Shown piece after piece: positions 1 to 11,491 of a stretch of 64,000 nt of DNA. The number at the start of each line of letters is the position of its first letter. The first letter of the stretch is position 1. The DNA is from Marisa cornuarietis. Lineage: Eukaryota; Mollusca; Gastropoda; Architaenioglossa; Ampullariidae. A program made the translations under genes and the position numbers. The notes beneath the pieces are model-generated. The model did no database searches. It saw nothing but the letters and a program-made list of their open reading frames with translations, and was not told where the DNA came from. The DNA is taken from positions 2,108,001-2,172,000 of the forward strand of contig SMMW01000559.1 of NCBI GenBank assembly GCA_004794655.1. Direction: 5' to 3'.

Positions 1-799
1 GGTGCTTACATAACAGATCAGGCTCAACATTTGGTTGCCTGGTAGGTTAGTTTGTCTGGAAAGTACTTCAACTAGAGAAAATTTTGCATTGGTGAGGAGA
101 AAATTGAAGTACCTGGAGAGAACTCCCAATGGCCAGTCCCGTGAACAGGTGTTACGTACAGAGAGTATCAATATATTTTTCACCTTTTTTTATATTCTAT
201 TCAAACTGAGAAGCTTGGCCTTTAAGTCATCAGAAGGAAAATGTGCATGAGTTCATGCAGCATCCTGCCTTACTTTGTGCTCTTTAAGTAGGATTTCAAA
301 AGTAGCCAAGTTAATGGACAAAAAAGCAAGCCTAAGCCAAAGGTCAGAAACCATTGCAAGCACAATAAAGAAACTATGAAAGGAGCTTGGAAGAATGGAA
401 ATCATTTTTTTTTTTAGAAATTGATGTCAACAAACAACCATGAAATTCTAATAGGATCTTCACATCATCTCTCCATCTCATTATGTGATTTCACAAAACA
501 TAGGCCAGCCAACACTCACTGACACAAAGCATCTAACTAATGTAACAACTACTTCAGGATGTATTCCTCACAAATCTCAGTTATGTGACCATGATAAACT
601 TTCACACTCACATTTGAAATATGCTCTTCTTTTACTATAATTTTGTTTAAAAAGAGATAAAACAAGTTTTAGGGGCAAGATTTACTTGGCAGTTCTGAGA
701 CAAAAGAGGCACAAAGCATTTGTAAAAATCAACAGTTTATTTTAAGCTGTAATTAAACAGCACCTTACAGTAAAAGCATTACAACATTTAAGTGCTTAC
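1..799. other. PKD1-like intron sequence, no exon seen
   Basis: This lies downstream (in minus-strand sense) of the last visible PKD1-like exon. It is AT-rich, with no convincing splice-flanked coding segment on either strand. It is read as the start of the next intron. Confidence 0.5.
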
Positions 800-3700
800 C
801 ATACACTTTATCACCTGCAGCAGATGTTCTGGACCACCTGATCTTACTGGGAGATGCAAGTGACACGTTAGTACTGACATCAGCTTTCTTGGAGACATTG
901 CCAACTGCTGGACATAACAGCCTATTCTGTCCTTGATTGCTGTAGACAGTCACTGTTACCTCAACTGTCAGGCACTGACCTGACCCGCACATGGTCAGAC
1001 TAACTGGGAAGGATCCTGGGTACAAGTAAGTGTACTTGATGCTACCAGTTGTTGAACTGATAATAGTGCCATCACCAAGGTTCCAAGAAAAGGAGGAGAT
1101 AAGATTGGGATAGCCAGTGCAAGTTATGGTTATTGGTGTATAAACAGTAGTGGGAGAACTTTTTGTCAGGACAATGTCTGAAAGCATGTGGAGGGCAAGA
1201 GGAACCTGAAAATGGTCACAAAAGAAAGTTAAGTATAAAGTATAAAGGTGAAATTTATCAAAAAGGTAATTTTATATGTTCATGTGTGCAACTGAGTGTG
1301 TGTGTGGGCACGTGCATGTATGTTTGCATGTGTGTATATATATACACCAAAAACTAACTAAAAATAAACTGAGCAATGAATTGGAAGGTGGGATTAAACA
1401 GAAATTACTTAGCAATTAATCACACACCCGCATGTATCTCTTTCCACAAAGGTTAAGGGCAGTAGATGAGATTGTGTCACTGGTGCAGTCAGAGCAGCTG
1501 AGTGACGTGTCTTCATGTCCACACAGACAGTTGACAGTAGAATTCTGATAGGCAAAGTAACTGAAAGCTTCAGAGAAACAAAAGTCCCGGCAAGCACCAA
1601 TATCTCGCTGTGAAGTGAAAATCCGGTGCTGTACAGTGGCCATGACACGTGTATCTGGACTGAATACACAAGATGCTGCCTCAAGTGGACCTGTTAAATA
1701 TTGTCACAAGTGAATATGCATGTATGTCTGCACACATGCATGCACCCACAGAATATAAACACATAATATGTACACACAACATGCACACACAATATATACA
1801 CACAATATGCAAACTTACATATAACCTCATGGTGAAATTCGATGGAAAAAAGTATTAAAACTTGTTTCAGATATCAGAACCATTCTCCAGGATTATGGCA
1901 TGTTCAAGTATAATCACTTATGTTTCTTCTACCTCCCTCCTACAAAAAAATCCCATTGCCCAATATTTCAAACCTTTAAACCTTTAAAGATATTTACTCT
2001 GGGTCCTAAGGATTTAATTATTATGATTATGATATATTTGAAACATACGTAAATTAGGGTAAGAACTGAGTTAGCTAATAGACCGGAAAAAAGTATTTAG
2101 CAAAAATATACATGAAAGATATCAAGCTAATTAAAATGGTTTCAGTATATTCCAAATTGTTGTACATATAATTTTAGATTAAATGTAAATTTTATATTTA
2201 TTTGGTTATTAAACAATTTTAATAACCTGATAGTGCACTGGGCAACATTATATTAGAAGCAAAGTTTTTTTTATCTTTCAAAGTAATCAATTGGAAAAAT
2301 ATGCCAAATACTAATCTTAGGCATTTAAAGAAAGATATCAATGAACAAAATGTACCCATTAATATCAGACAATAAATTAATGGCTCAACGGAAACAGTAT
2401 GCTGCACTCGTATCACCTCATTAAGAACTTTGATAATAGAGAAGGCTGCTTTAAATAATCTTCAGTTGACTTTATGAAGCTGATGTTTACATCCTACACT
2501 TCTTCTTCTTGGTCTCTTTATCTCTGTGTTGCTGTTGCTTTTTCCCAGAAATGCTATATTTTTACGTGTTGAAAACTAAGAAGGCAAAGAAGAACAAAAT
2601 TCTTAAGGCTCTAAAAGAGTGTCATTACCAACAAGTCCCTCTCCATCCCAGCTTCATGCCTACAAACATACCAATTAACAGAGATAGGTTTTTGAAAAAC
2701 ACTTTAACATCAGTAATGAGCATGGATATGCTTTCATTGTCAATGCAACACTCAATGCTAAACTTTATCAGTTCACATCATTGACACCGCAGGCTTTAAG
2801 ATCTTTCTGTCCACATCAATGTGTAGGCATATATCCCAAGAGCAAGGAGGTGAAGAAGTCACTTAGATTTTAGAGAATCTTGCAAATCTCAACACAATCA
2901 TCTGAAAACAATGTACTCAGGTGGATGTTTTAAATGTAGCCAACCCATAACCTTCAATGATTTAATTATTTACTTAGAGACAAGCATGGTTTTACGACAT
3001 ATATTTTTAAACAAAGCATTACAGGAGTGTGACATTATGCAAAGTCATCTGACTGCATTGCTAAGCTGGTTTTATGTACTTGTTTATTTTTGTATTGTTA
3101 TTTGTTACAATTTATTTTTGAGAAAAAGCTATGAAAATAAAGAATCCAGTCAATGCTGCAAGAAGAGGGACAAAACTTGTGCACATCTATTAAAAATGAA
3201 AAATGTTTAGTGTCTTAATTAGAATAGGTTACACAACCTTATAACTGTGACATGACCACATGATAATTGTAAAAGAAATTAAAACATGGAGCTGACCACT
3301 CCAGCAAAGCTATAATAGTCTGACCCACTAACAGTGGTTCCTAAGGCAGTACTATCTAACAAACTTGTTCTTTTCTTATAATTTGTAATGAAACCCATAC
3401 CAACCAACCCTCTGTTCTTTGCTGCTATGTAGTCCTTTGCTAACAGTTTATAGCCAAACTCATATATACTGACCCACTGTTCTTTAGCCAACACATGTAA
3501 TTCTTAATAAGCCCATACCAACTGACCCATGGTTATTTGCTAATAGCCCCTAACTAAAGTTATATCGACTGACTAACAAGTTTCTATGAATAGTCTTTAA
3601 CTGATGCCAGACTGACCCACCTACACCTACTCAATATTTTGGCCTACATCCAAGAATGGGATTAAAAAAATCTCTCTATCAGAATAAGCCTGTCTGATAA

Positions 3701-6700
3701 AAATGAAAAATTGTCATACAAGTTGTGTAAACACAGCCTACGCTCTCAGCTTGCTGGCACCTTATCAAGTGCTTGATCCCAGGTCAGGTCTTCCCCACAT
3801 GAAAGCCATTTACAAAATTTATGCCTAGTAGGAAAGGCAATAATAATTTTGAGATTTCTCAGCTAAAACAGCTTACAAAATTGTTGATAAATGCATTTTA
3901 AATGATTTCTTATTTTACCACATGTATTCTATAAATACAGTGTATACGACTTTATTTCTGGAGTGTCCCTTAATTAATCTAAAGCAGTATTTATCTCTAT
4001 GAAAAATATATCAAATCGTGATAAGCACAAAATTTTCATCGAGGACATTAAATAATGTGTTAGAACCATTTATACTTTATTGAAAATACCAGGATCTCTC
4101 TTTTGGCACAGTCTGCATTCTGTTATAATTAGCTTTAGTTTAACCCACTGGATCCTATTTTATGAATTTTATGAATATGAATTTTATGAATTTATGTCAT
4201 GTCTACTTAGGTGAAAGATGTGTTAACACAGTTTAGTACATAAATATCAATTTTACTCCCTCTGACGGAAATTTGGTCTTTATATTAAAAATTATATAGC
4301 TATTTCAGAAATATTTTTGTCCCACTGAATTCACGGACGCAAGACAGGATGGATTCTCTATGAACCATGTGCTCACCATTGCTGCAATCTTCTTGGCGAA
4401 ACCATTTGTTGCAGACACTTGTCCAGTTTGGATAGGAAGGAGTCAGGAAAGGACTGGATATAGCACGGCCAACACGAACAGGAGGCACTTCACAAGGCAC
4501 TAAAATATTCAGTGCATTCAAAGGTACCATACAAATCTGTTGGTATACAAGGGTGCTTTCACAAGAGAAAGAAAATTTGTCTATACGTTTGGAAGACCTT
4601 TAATTTACTCACCATTACAGGTGCTAAATGCTAAAAGCTTAAAATCCAGCTTTGTGAAAGAAAAAAAAAAGAAATAGAAGAACAATGAATAAGCAAACAG
4701 CAAATGAAAAGAAAAAAAGACAGAAAACAGAAGTCTATGCTTTACATCTGTCTTACTGTTGATGCTATCTATATACTTGTTTGGCACTTTTGCAACAATG
4801 CCATATATTGACTACTACACAAAGGGATTGGGGCTGGGTGGTGTAAACATTCTCCCCACACATAAATGTGTTAATAAATTTCAAGGTAAAGGGGCCCTTA
4901 TAAAAAAAACGAGAAATACCCATTCTTATAAACCAGCTAGTCCAGTCCTTTTCCAGTTCTAAAACTATATATATGTATCAAGATTATTTTAGACTCTCAG
5001 CAGGCAAGGTTGTGTCAAGAAGCTGTACAGGAACTTTTTTGCACGTGTGTATTTGTAATCATTAAAATACAGCATAGTTGCAAACTGTTTTAATAATACA
5101 CTTTTCTCACCAGACATTTGGTGTACTCTAACTGGAAAATGCAGTAATAAACATGTTTTGAAAGAAAACTGTTTGAGTAACTAGGTTTATCATAAGAAAG
5201 AAATAAGCTACAATATACAGTATACTCACAAAAATCGGATGGTGACACATCAAGCAAAGATACAGATGGCCTCTGTATGCAGAAAGTAGATGACTTATCA
5301 ACAACACTAAGCCCACTTGCTTCTGCAGCAAGCAGCCAAGCATGGAGCGATTTTAGAGAACAGTTGCAGTTCCAATCATTGTTGGCTAAATTTCTGCAGA
5401 AATACAAACTAAGAGCTCAAAGTATGTTTATACAGTGAACTCTGCAAGTGTATGTACAGAAACATGGATGAAATCTTCTAAAGAAAATAAATGCAACACG
5501 GGTATTGGTAATGGTGATGATGATAGTCTAGATTGTCTAGAATTGTAATCATAATCAGAGATTGTCAGTTATATATTTGAAGTTTCCTATGTTGTTATGA
5601 TGCTAAGCTTTCAATACATCCTTGAACTCCAGACAGAATTTACTTATCAAGCTCTCTGTCAAGAAATGGGCTTTATTTTCTATTACTACTCTCTCATAAT
5701 GCTATTAACAATGTTTAAGAGGAAGAAGCACTACTTCTAAGCATCTTGCTTCTAAAAAAATTCCTGTTCTTCAATTTGATTAGCATTTTTGAAAAGTGCA
5801 TCAAATATGGGCAAATCTGATGCACAGTATTACATAAACACACTATGTGCACTTCCATATTACAGTCTGCCAATTGTTAGCTAGCACTAATATACAATCA
5901 ACTTCTTCAGTGAGATAAAACACAATAAGCATCAGCTGTAATGCTTTGTAATGTCTACAATCTACATGCATGTGGGCATTTGTTATCTCAACATATTTAT
6001 TATATCTATTACTCAGTGTCTGAATTGGACATTTTATTAGCAACATACTAACAGTTTTTATCCATATATGGTAAGCACAGTTTTCTTCGCTAGCAATCTT
6101 TCTCTAAACACTTCAAACTGCAGTGGCTGCCACTCCAAATCTAATTAGACATGCAAAAGCCTGTCTTTGTCATGCTTTCAGATATACTGAAACTTTTAAA
6201 TGCACGTCACAATGAACAACATTCTTCTTACATTAGATTTCTCTGGCATAAATAGATTCTGGATAAAAAGACTATTGAATAACCATATGTCTTGTCAAAG
6301 ACCTTGATAAGACCTCAACCACATGAGCCTCAAAGAGATTGGACTCGATGGAACAGCACTGAGCTAAATCACCATAAAAAAGGCCTTTCAGTAATGCCCC
6401 ACCCAAACCTGACAATGCTACTCTGTTCCTTATGCCACCCAAGTGACCTTCAGATAAATGAATGCCCAGACTGTTGAGCCAATGACGCACATGCCATTGA
6501 AGTTGGGAGTGACAAAAACCTTTAATCTTTACCGCTTTGCATTCAAACATTTACAATATCCTGTGAATGTCATGTTGACAGGAGAAAGGGAATGGTAATA
6601 ATGAGGTCTTGAGATATGGTTCACAACCAAAAACTACCCCTACTGCTATGCTCTGGTACAGCTTTTTTGACACATGCACAGAAATACTAACTCTATCTTG

Positions 6701-8521
6701 GTTTAGAAAAGGGGGAAGGGATTAATGCTTTGAACCTCTAAACTTGTTAGCCACAACAACTAATACCACCCACACACATAAACACAGAAGTGTACACACA
6801 CACACACACGCAGATGCATGACCATTTTCACAACCATATGAAAAATGTTCTTTTACCAGTGTCTCACACATATTATTTACTAATACTAAAATACTCATCC
6901 GACACAGCTGTAAGCTACACATCTAGACACCCACATGCAAACTTGAAATTTTTTGTATTTTTAAAATGTTATCTATAAATGCTACATGCACTGATAAGTA
7001 ACTGGAGAGGAGCCATTCATGCCCAATAGGGCTGATTGAGGTGATCAAATAATGCACAAATTTTCACTAAAGCAACCAAAAACAATTCTAAGAATATTAT
7101 GGATGAAGTCCTTAGCTGTTCAAAAGAAAAGGTAATTAGAGTTTCACACTTTCTGCTTTACCAATACTAGAATTACCCTTCAGATCTTACTGGTCCACTC
7201 TGCTCTAATTACACAAGCTGATGATCAAATGTAAACATGATATGAACTGTGAATCATGCATAAACCTGCCCTCCTTTTTTTGTTAGGTCCTTGTTTCAGA
7301 GAAGTTCAAAATCTGATAAGTTTTATATACAGTAACAAAGAAAAACAGTGTTTGTTTATGTGAGCACACTTGCATATGTGTGGGATATGTGTGTGAAGAT
7401 GCAGGTGTGTGCATATAAATGAGGGAGAGGAGAAGTGTGTATATGTGTGCATGCTTGTGTCCAGAAAATGTATTAAACATGACAGATTATCCTGCTCTGT
7501 ATCTCTTTCCACACATGCATGTACACATGCTTGCATACCTGCATGCACACACACAAACGTGCATAGAAAAATGCCCATGCCTTCTCTATGACTATATATA
7601 TAGAGAGCCTGGCTTTGGCCAAGGTGTTGGGTTATACAGATTAATAGTATTCTTATTAGTCAGTTTTATACAATAATACTATATCTTTGCATTTATAGAT
7701 CTTTTGACTGTAAATGGCATATATATGATCTGTAAGCGTGCTGACTTTATATTTTTTTATTATTATTAGTTTTTACTTGTGTTAAGCACACTCAGTCTGC
7801 TCTGTAATAGAGAAATGCACTATATAAATCTGCTTATTGTTTTATATATATATTTAGAGATACATAAAGATTCACATATATATGTATCAACACATACACA
7901 AAACAAATATCAACTTACATCTGCCTTAGTGATGGAAGTGAATCAAAAATAGCTGCTGATAATGTTTGAAGATCATTTGAACTAAGATCTCTGCAATCAA
8001 GTAAAACCAGTGCAACAGTCAAAGAAATGTGACCAAAGCGTTTGAAGTACTGATTCACCCTTACATCAAGGCTTGGTCAGGCACATCAAAATGACTCCAA
8101 ACTGGACCAGACATGAGGAACTAGCAGTGCAGCATATATCATTTAATTTGCATATATAAAATCTGAGATGATTCATTTAACATGAAAACAATCTCAGACA
8201 TTGGACTGTCAGTGATTTACTTATGGTACAGGGTCATTACAAGTAAGATATGACTATTGTTAAGCTAAGACAACATCATTAGCCAAACTTTTGACTGTTA
8301 ACATCTGCACAGCACTGAGCAGTGTCTGAAATGTCAAGAGTAGGTAAAGTAGCTAAAATATCCTAGTGACTTCTAAGCAGCATCAAGCAAAGTGCTAGCA
8401 TCTCATGGTACTAATAGTCAAATTACAAGGGTGCGATTTGTAAATCACAGAACCAGTGGGATCATCTGAAATCTACCAACATCCCACCTGCACATATTCA
8501 GGCACACATGCCCTCTAGCTA

Positions 8522-8580
<59 letters not shown>

Positions 8581-9135
8581 GATTCACTGGTAACTCACAG
8601 AACTTCCAAGGAAGACAAGTATATTAGGCTTGATGCCTCTATGGCTGAAATCTTGTTATCATTAAGAAAACTGAAAAACAAAAAAATGCAGACAGCATTA
8701 GATGTCAGTTTATTTATTTGTGCAATAAATATTTAAAATGTCTAGATTGACATATATGTATCTGATATGATCATGACTGAAAACATTTCAAAATGACTTT
8801 CCTAATCTATATGTCAGCATACACTTAAAAATATACGTTTCAAAGTAATCAAATAAGCCCCAAAGTATTTTTTTAGCAGCAGGCAGTTAAAATATTACTT
8901 ACAGATATTTTGTAGTTGTTGGAATGCCAGCTGGCAGCGAAGACAGTTCCTGGTGGGAACAGTCAACCATAAAGTCTGTACAGGCGCAGCTGCCTTTGAC
9001 GAGAGATGGACACTGGGAGTTGTAATCGTGCTGCCTATTGCTACTCTCATCATTGTATCTGGTGTAATATTGGCCAGAACACTGTACTACTACAGCAAGA
9101 ATGAAAATAAGATGTCTTTGGATGGCAGCAGCCAT
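800..9135 (-). CDS. PKD1: Polycystin-1-like receptor, N-terminal part (7 exons, 3' end beyond window)
   Basis: Exons in transcript order: 8903-9135, 8599-8670, 7919-7990, 5230-5393, 4377-4499, 1428-1654, 800-1205. All junctions keep frame (phases 2,2,2,1,1,0; exit phase 1), giving 432 codons before the model leaves on a GTAAGC donor at 799. The ATG at 9135 starts a signal peptide (MAAAIQRHLIFILAVVVQCSG). Then come a Cys-rich LRRNT (CPSLVKGSCACTDFMVDC), two LRRs each on a 72-bp exon (FLNDNKISAIEAS; DLSSNDLQTLSAA), and an LRRCT (NDWNCNCSLKSLHAWL to DFLPCE, completed across a splice). These are followed by a WSC domain (ACRDFCFSEAFSYFAYQN, NCLCG) and a PKD domain (FSWNLGDGT, YLYPGSFPVSLT). LRRNT-LRR-LRR-LRRCT-WSC-PKD is the N-terminal order of polycystin-1, a large cell-surface/ciliary receptor that pairs with polycystin-2 channels. 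The C-type lectin, REJ, GAIN/GPS, PLAT and membrane parts would lie left of the window. Least certain: the WSC exon donor (CGG/GTGTGTG). Another LRR-WSC-PKD receptor is possible but less likely. Confidence 0.86.
1655..4376. other. PKD1-like intron 5
   Basis: Intron between the exon that finishes the LRRCT and the WSC exon. It is AT-rich, with a CA/TG-rich patch near 1,710-1,820. Short open frames here have no splice context or recognisable domain. Confidence 0.5.
5394..7918. other. PKD1-like intron 3, including a LINE/SINE-type tail
   Basis: Intron between the second LRR exon and the LRRCT exon. It carries CA/TG-rich stretches (6,795-6,812 and 7,360-7,560). Near 7,739-7,860 it has a retroelement-type 3' tail (see that entry). 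No coding exon was recognised. Confidence 0.5.
7739..7860 (+). repeat. Possible LINE/SINE 3' tail
   Basis: An ATT-rich run is followed by TTAAGCACACTCAGTCTGCTC and then GCACTATATAAATC. This is the short inverted motif plus 'gc.ctatataaa' ending shared by many L2/CR1-like retroelement tails. Other tails of this style in the window lie at 13,395-13,500, 25,310-25,420, 30,430-30,525 and 37,130-37,200. Family membership is inferred from pattern only. Confidence 0.35.
8527..8578. repeat. (CA)n microsatellite
   Basis: About 50 bp of uninterrupted CA dinucleotides, inside the PKD1-like intron between the two LRR exons and about 540 bp from the second LRR exon. Confidence 0.95.
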
Positions 9136-10383
9136 TCAAAAATATTCAATGACCCTACCAGTGTGTATCAGTCAAGTGGCCACACAGTACTCAAGCTAAC
9201 TGCCTGTGGCACTTTTTCTACACTGACTGTAGGCATTGTTAAGTGAGGTGAAGAACTTTTACTGTCCTTAAGTCTTTTGAAGAAAGTATAAATGTTTGTG
9301 ACTGAAGCCCATAGATTATCCACATCTGCTACAGTACAATCACTTGTTATTCAAATGGAAATGCTGTCATCACAACGTGAAAGGCAAATTATCTCAGTGC
9401 TCTGCCCATTGGCTGAAGAACTGTCTGGGGTTTTCTCCTTCACTGACATCATTACCTGTACCAACATGCATTAAACCCATACGTTGGAGAACCAAAAGAA
9501 GTGATTGGGAAACAAGAAAATAAAGTCTAGTCAGTAACAAAGACTGGGAACCAGCTGTCATCATTTTTGGAACAGACTCTTCCATTAGTCCACAAACATC
9601 AAGAGTTTAATTTTTAGAACCAGATGTGTGTGTGTGTGTGTGTGTCGGTGGGTGAGGGCGTGCATGCGCGTATGCATAACAGCATGTGTGAAACGTAACG
9701 TAGACATGAAGGTAAGTATTTCCCAGATAATGAGAAAATAACCAAACAAACAGAAGGGGGGAGGGCAGCATGTCATTTTCAAAGAAAATATGCTCTAAAT
9801 TTTGTTGGCTAGTACAAATAATTACTTTTCATTTTGCACTCGCTGCTGCAGTTTGAGAAACTGTGAATACGCAAGATTAAAAAAATATATAGACTATATA
9901 AATTGAAGTGGGCTAGATGAAAAATCCCTTCCTGGGCAAAACAAATCCCCCTTAATGAATAAAACTGAGTAATACGTGTACCGTCTCTCTTATTTTCCCC
10001 ACCCCCATTTTCTCTTTTTGTGAGAGATAAGATCGACAGGTGCTATAAGATTTAATCCACGTGAAGTTTTCATTTTTTAAAATAAAAATTCTTCTCAGTT
10101 CAAAATAATTCACTAAAACTTGCCTCTCTAGTCTTTCGTCTTGTAGTTTAGTAGCATTAAGGTAGAATCCTTCTCCCGTCAACAGACAATGACAAACTCA
10201 ACTCAAATCACTGCATGTGTGGTGTCGACGTACGATATTATCGTGACCACCTGGTGCTGGTTGCACCCGTTCAGGCAGGAAAACGATTATTATGACTTTG
10301 TCAAAATTTCAAGATCTTATCCAGTGAGAGGCACACATACACATTAGTGCTGCGACGGATCCCATCTTCACAACATTCCACAC
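9136..10383. other. Region upstream of PKD1-like first coding exon
   Basis: This would hold the promoter and 5' UTR of the minus-strand PKD1-like gene. I see no TATA box or clear 5' UTR exon. It contains a (GT)n run at about 9,625-9,645. Short open frames on both strands lack splice context. Confidence 0.35.
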
Positions 10384-10387
10384 CTAC

Positions 10388-10602
10388 CTGTCGATCAAGT
10401 TCTTTATTCGACGATGTATAAAGTCTACACCTCCCTTGGGCGGGTCGAAAAGGTACCTACTCGCTCTCAAAGGAATTCGACCAACCACAGGCTGAATTGG
10501 TGTAACTACAGACGCTTTTGTCTTCTGCATTGTGATTGGCTGTTCACGCAGCGGCCCGAGACTTGCAAAACTTTTCAGCCATTGGAGGGAGTGCCTGAGC
10601 AT
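10388..10602 (-). CDS. Candidate first coding exon of an unidentified gene
   Basis: The minus strand has an open frame from an ATG at 10602, or an alternative ATG at 10531, that ends in a good donor (GACAG/GTAGGTG; exon ends 10388, phase 2). The peptide is basic and serine-poor. It begins MLRHSLQWLKSFASLGPLRE and later has YLFDPPKGGVDFIHRRIKN, a composition more protein-like than the neighbouring chance frames. The first 25 residues could be a mitochondrial presequence (inference). The family was not recognised. An inverted CCAAT motif (ATTGGCTG, about 10,537-10,544) lies within it, just upstream of the second ATG. The donor phase also matches the acceptor phase of the second PKD1-like exon (8670), so an alternative PKD1 5' exon is formally possible. 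It may still be a chance ORF. Confidence 0.3.
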
Positions 10603-10755
10603 TATTTTTTCATACTTTATTTCAAACGAATTTATTACACAATAAATATGAATGCTGTAACATTTTTAAATGCTTTGCAATTTCCTTTGACTGCCCAAGA
10701 GTAAGTGTGCCGCACAGACTTTCTCACTGCAAGGCTGCGGACGATTTATGTCACC

Positions 10756-10812
10756 GGTCGATTCGACCACGCACGAGTCGATTCGATCACTGCCCCTGGT
10801 CAGTTCGACCAC
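10756..10812 (+). repeat. Minisatellite, three copies of a 20-22-bp unit
   Basis: Three copies of a core near GGTCGATTCGACCAC sit at 10756-10770, 10776-10790 and 10798-10812. The same core reappears, CpG-decayed, at 18,287-18,385. Confidence 0.7.
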
Positions 10813-11491
10813 CGATTACACAATTTTGTTGCTGTGCAAACTATTCGTGTGCGTGGACATGCCCACGCGCTAACAATAAACCATATAAGGGAGGGTCGCG
10901 CTCAACAAGTGTTAATATGTATTGTAAAATATTATAAATGTCAGCTTTAATTGTTTGTCATCAGGTGTTTTCCCATTTTTCTTTTAAAATGCCCTGGTGA
11001 GGCCACTGATCCTTAAATTGTATGGGCGTCTGTTCGTTCTCTGGTTGTTTACTGCAACCGGCCCTTGCTTGCAGGCTGCCATACAGACCTTCATAAACAG
11101 AAGAAAGTACAGCACTCCGCTGAACGTCTTAGAGCTAGGAAGCGGGACCATAATTATGTCACTCTTCTCCTTGCATGGTTGCTGCATTGGCTACCGATCC
11201 ACTCTGCTTTAATTCTTTGTTGGGTGCTGCGCTGTCTCTATATGAACTTCCCTTACATCCCATCCACACAAATATAACCTCTTCCTAACTATTCGTGTCC
11301 TAACTATTTGTCTTTTATTCGTCATCAGTACTGTTGTTTATCTTTCCGTCCTTCATATGTTATTTGTTAGAGAGTTTGATATTCCGTGATGGCGCGACGC
11401 GTACGGGAACGGCAACGTGTTGCGTCACGGAAAGTTGCGCTCTACGTCAGCAAAAGCTCTAGCCGGACTGCTACACGGCGCGACGGGTAAA

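Noticed and set aside
9952..10182. Minus-strand frame considered as a second exon for the candidate exon at 10388-10602
   Set aside because: No acceptor site sits in the right phase and place, and the peptide shows nothing recognisable.
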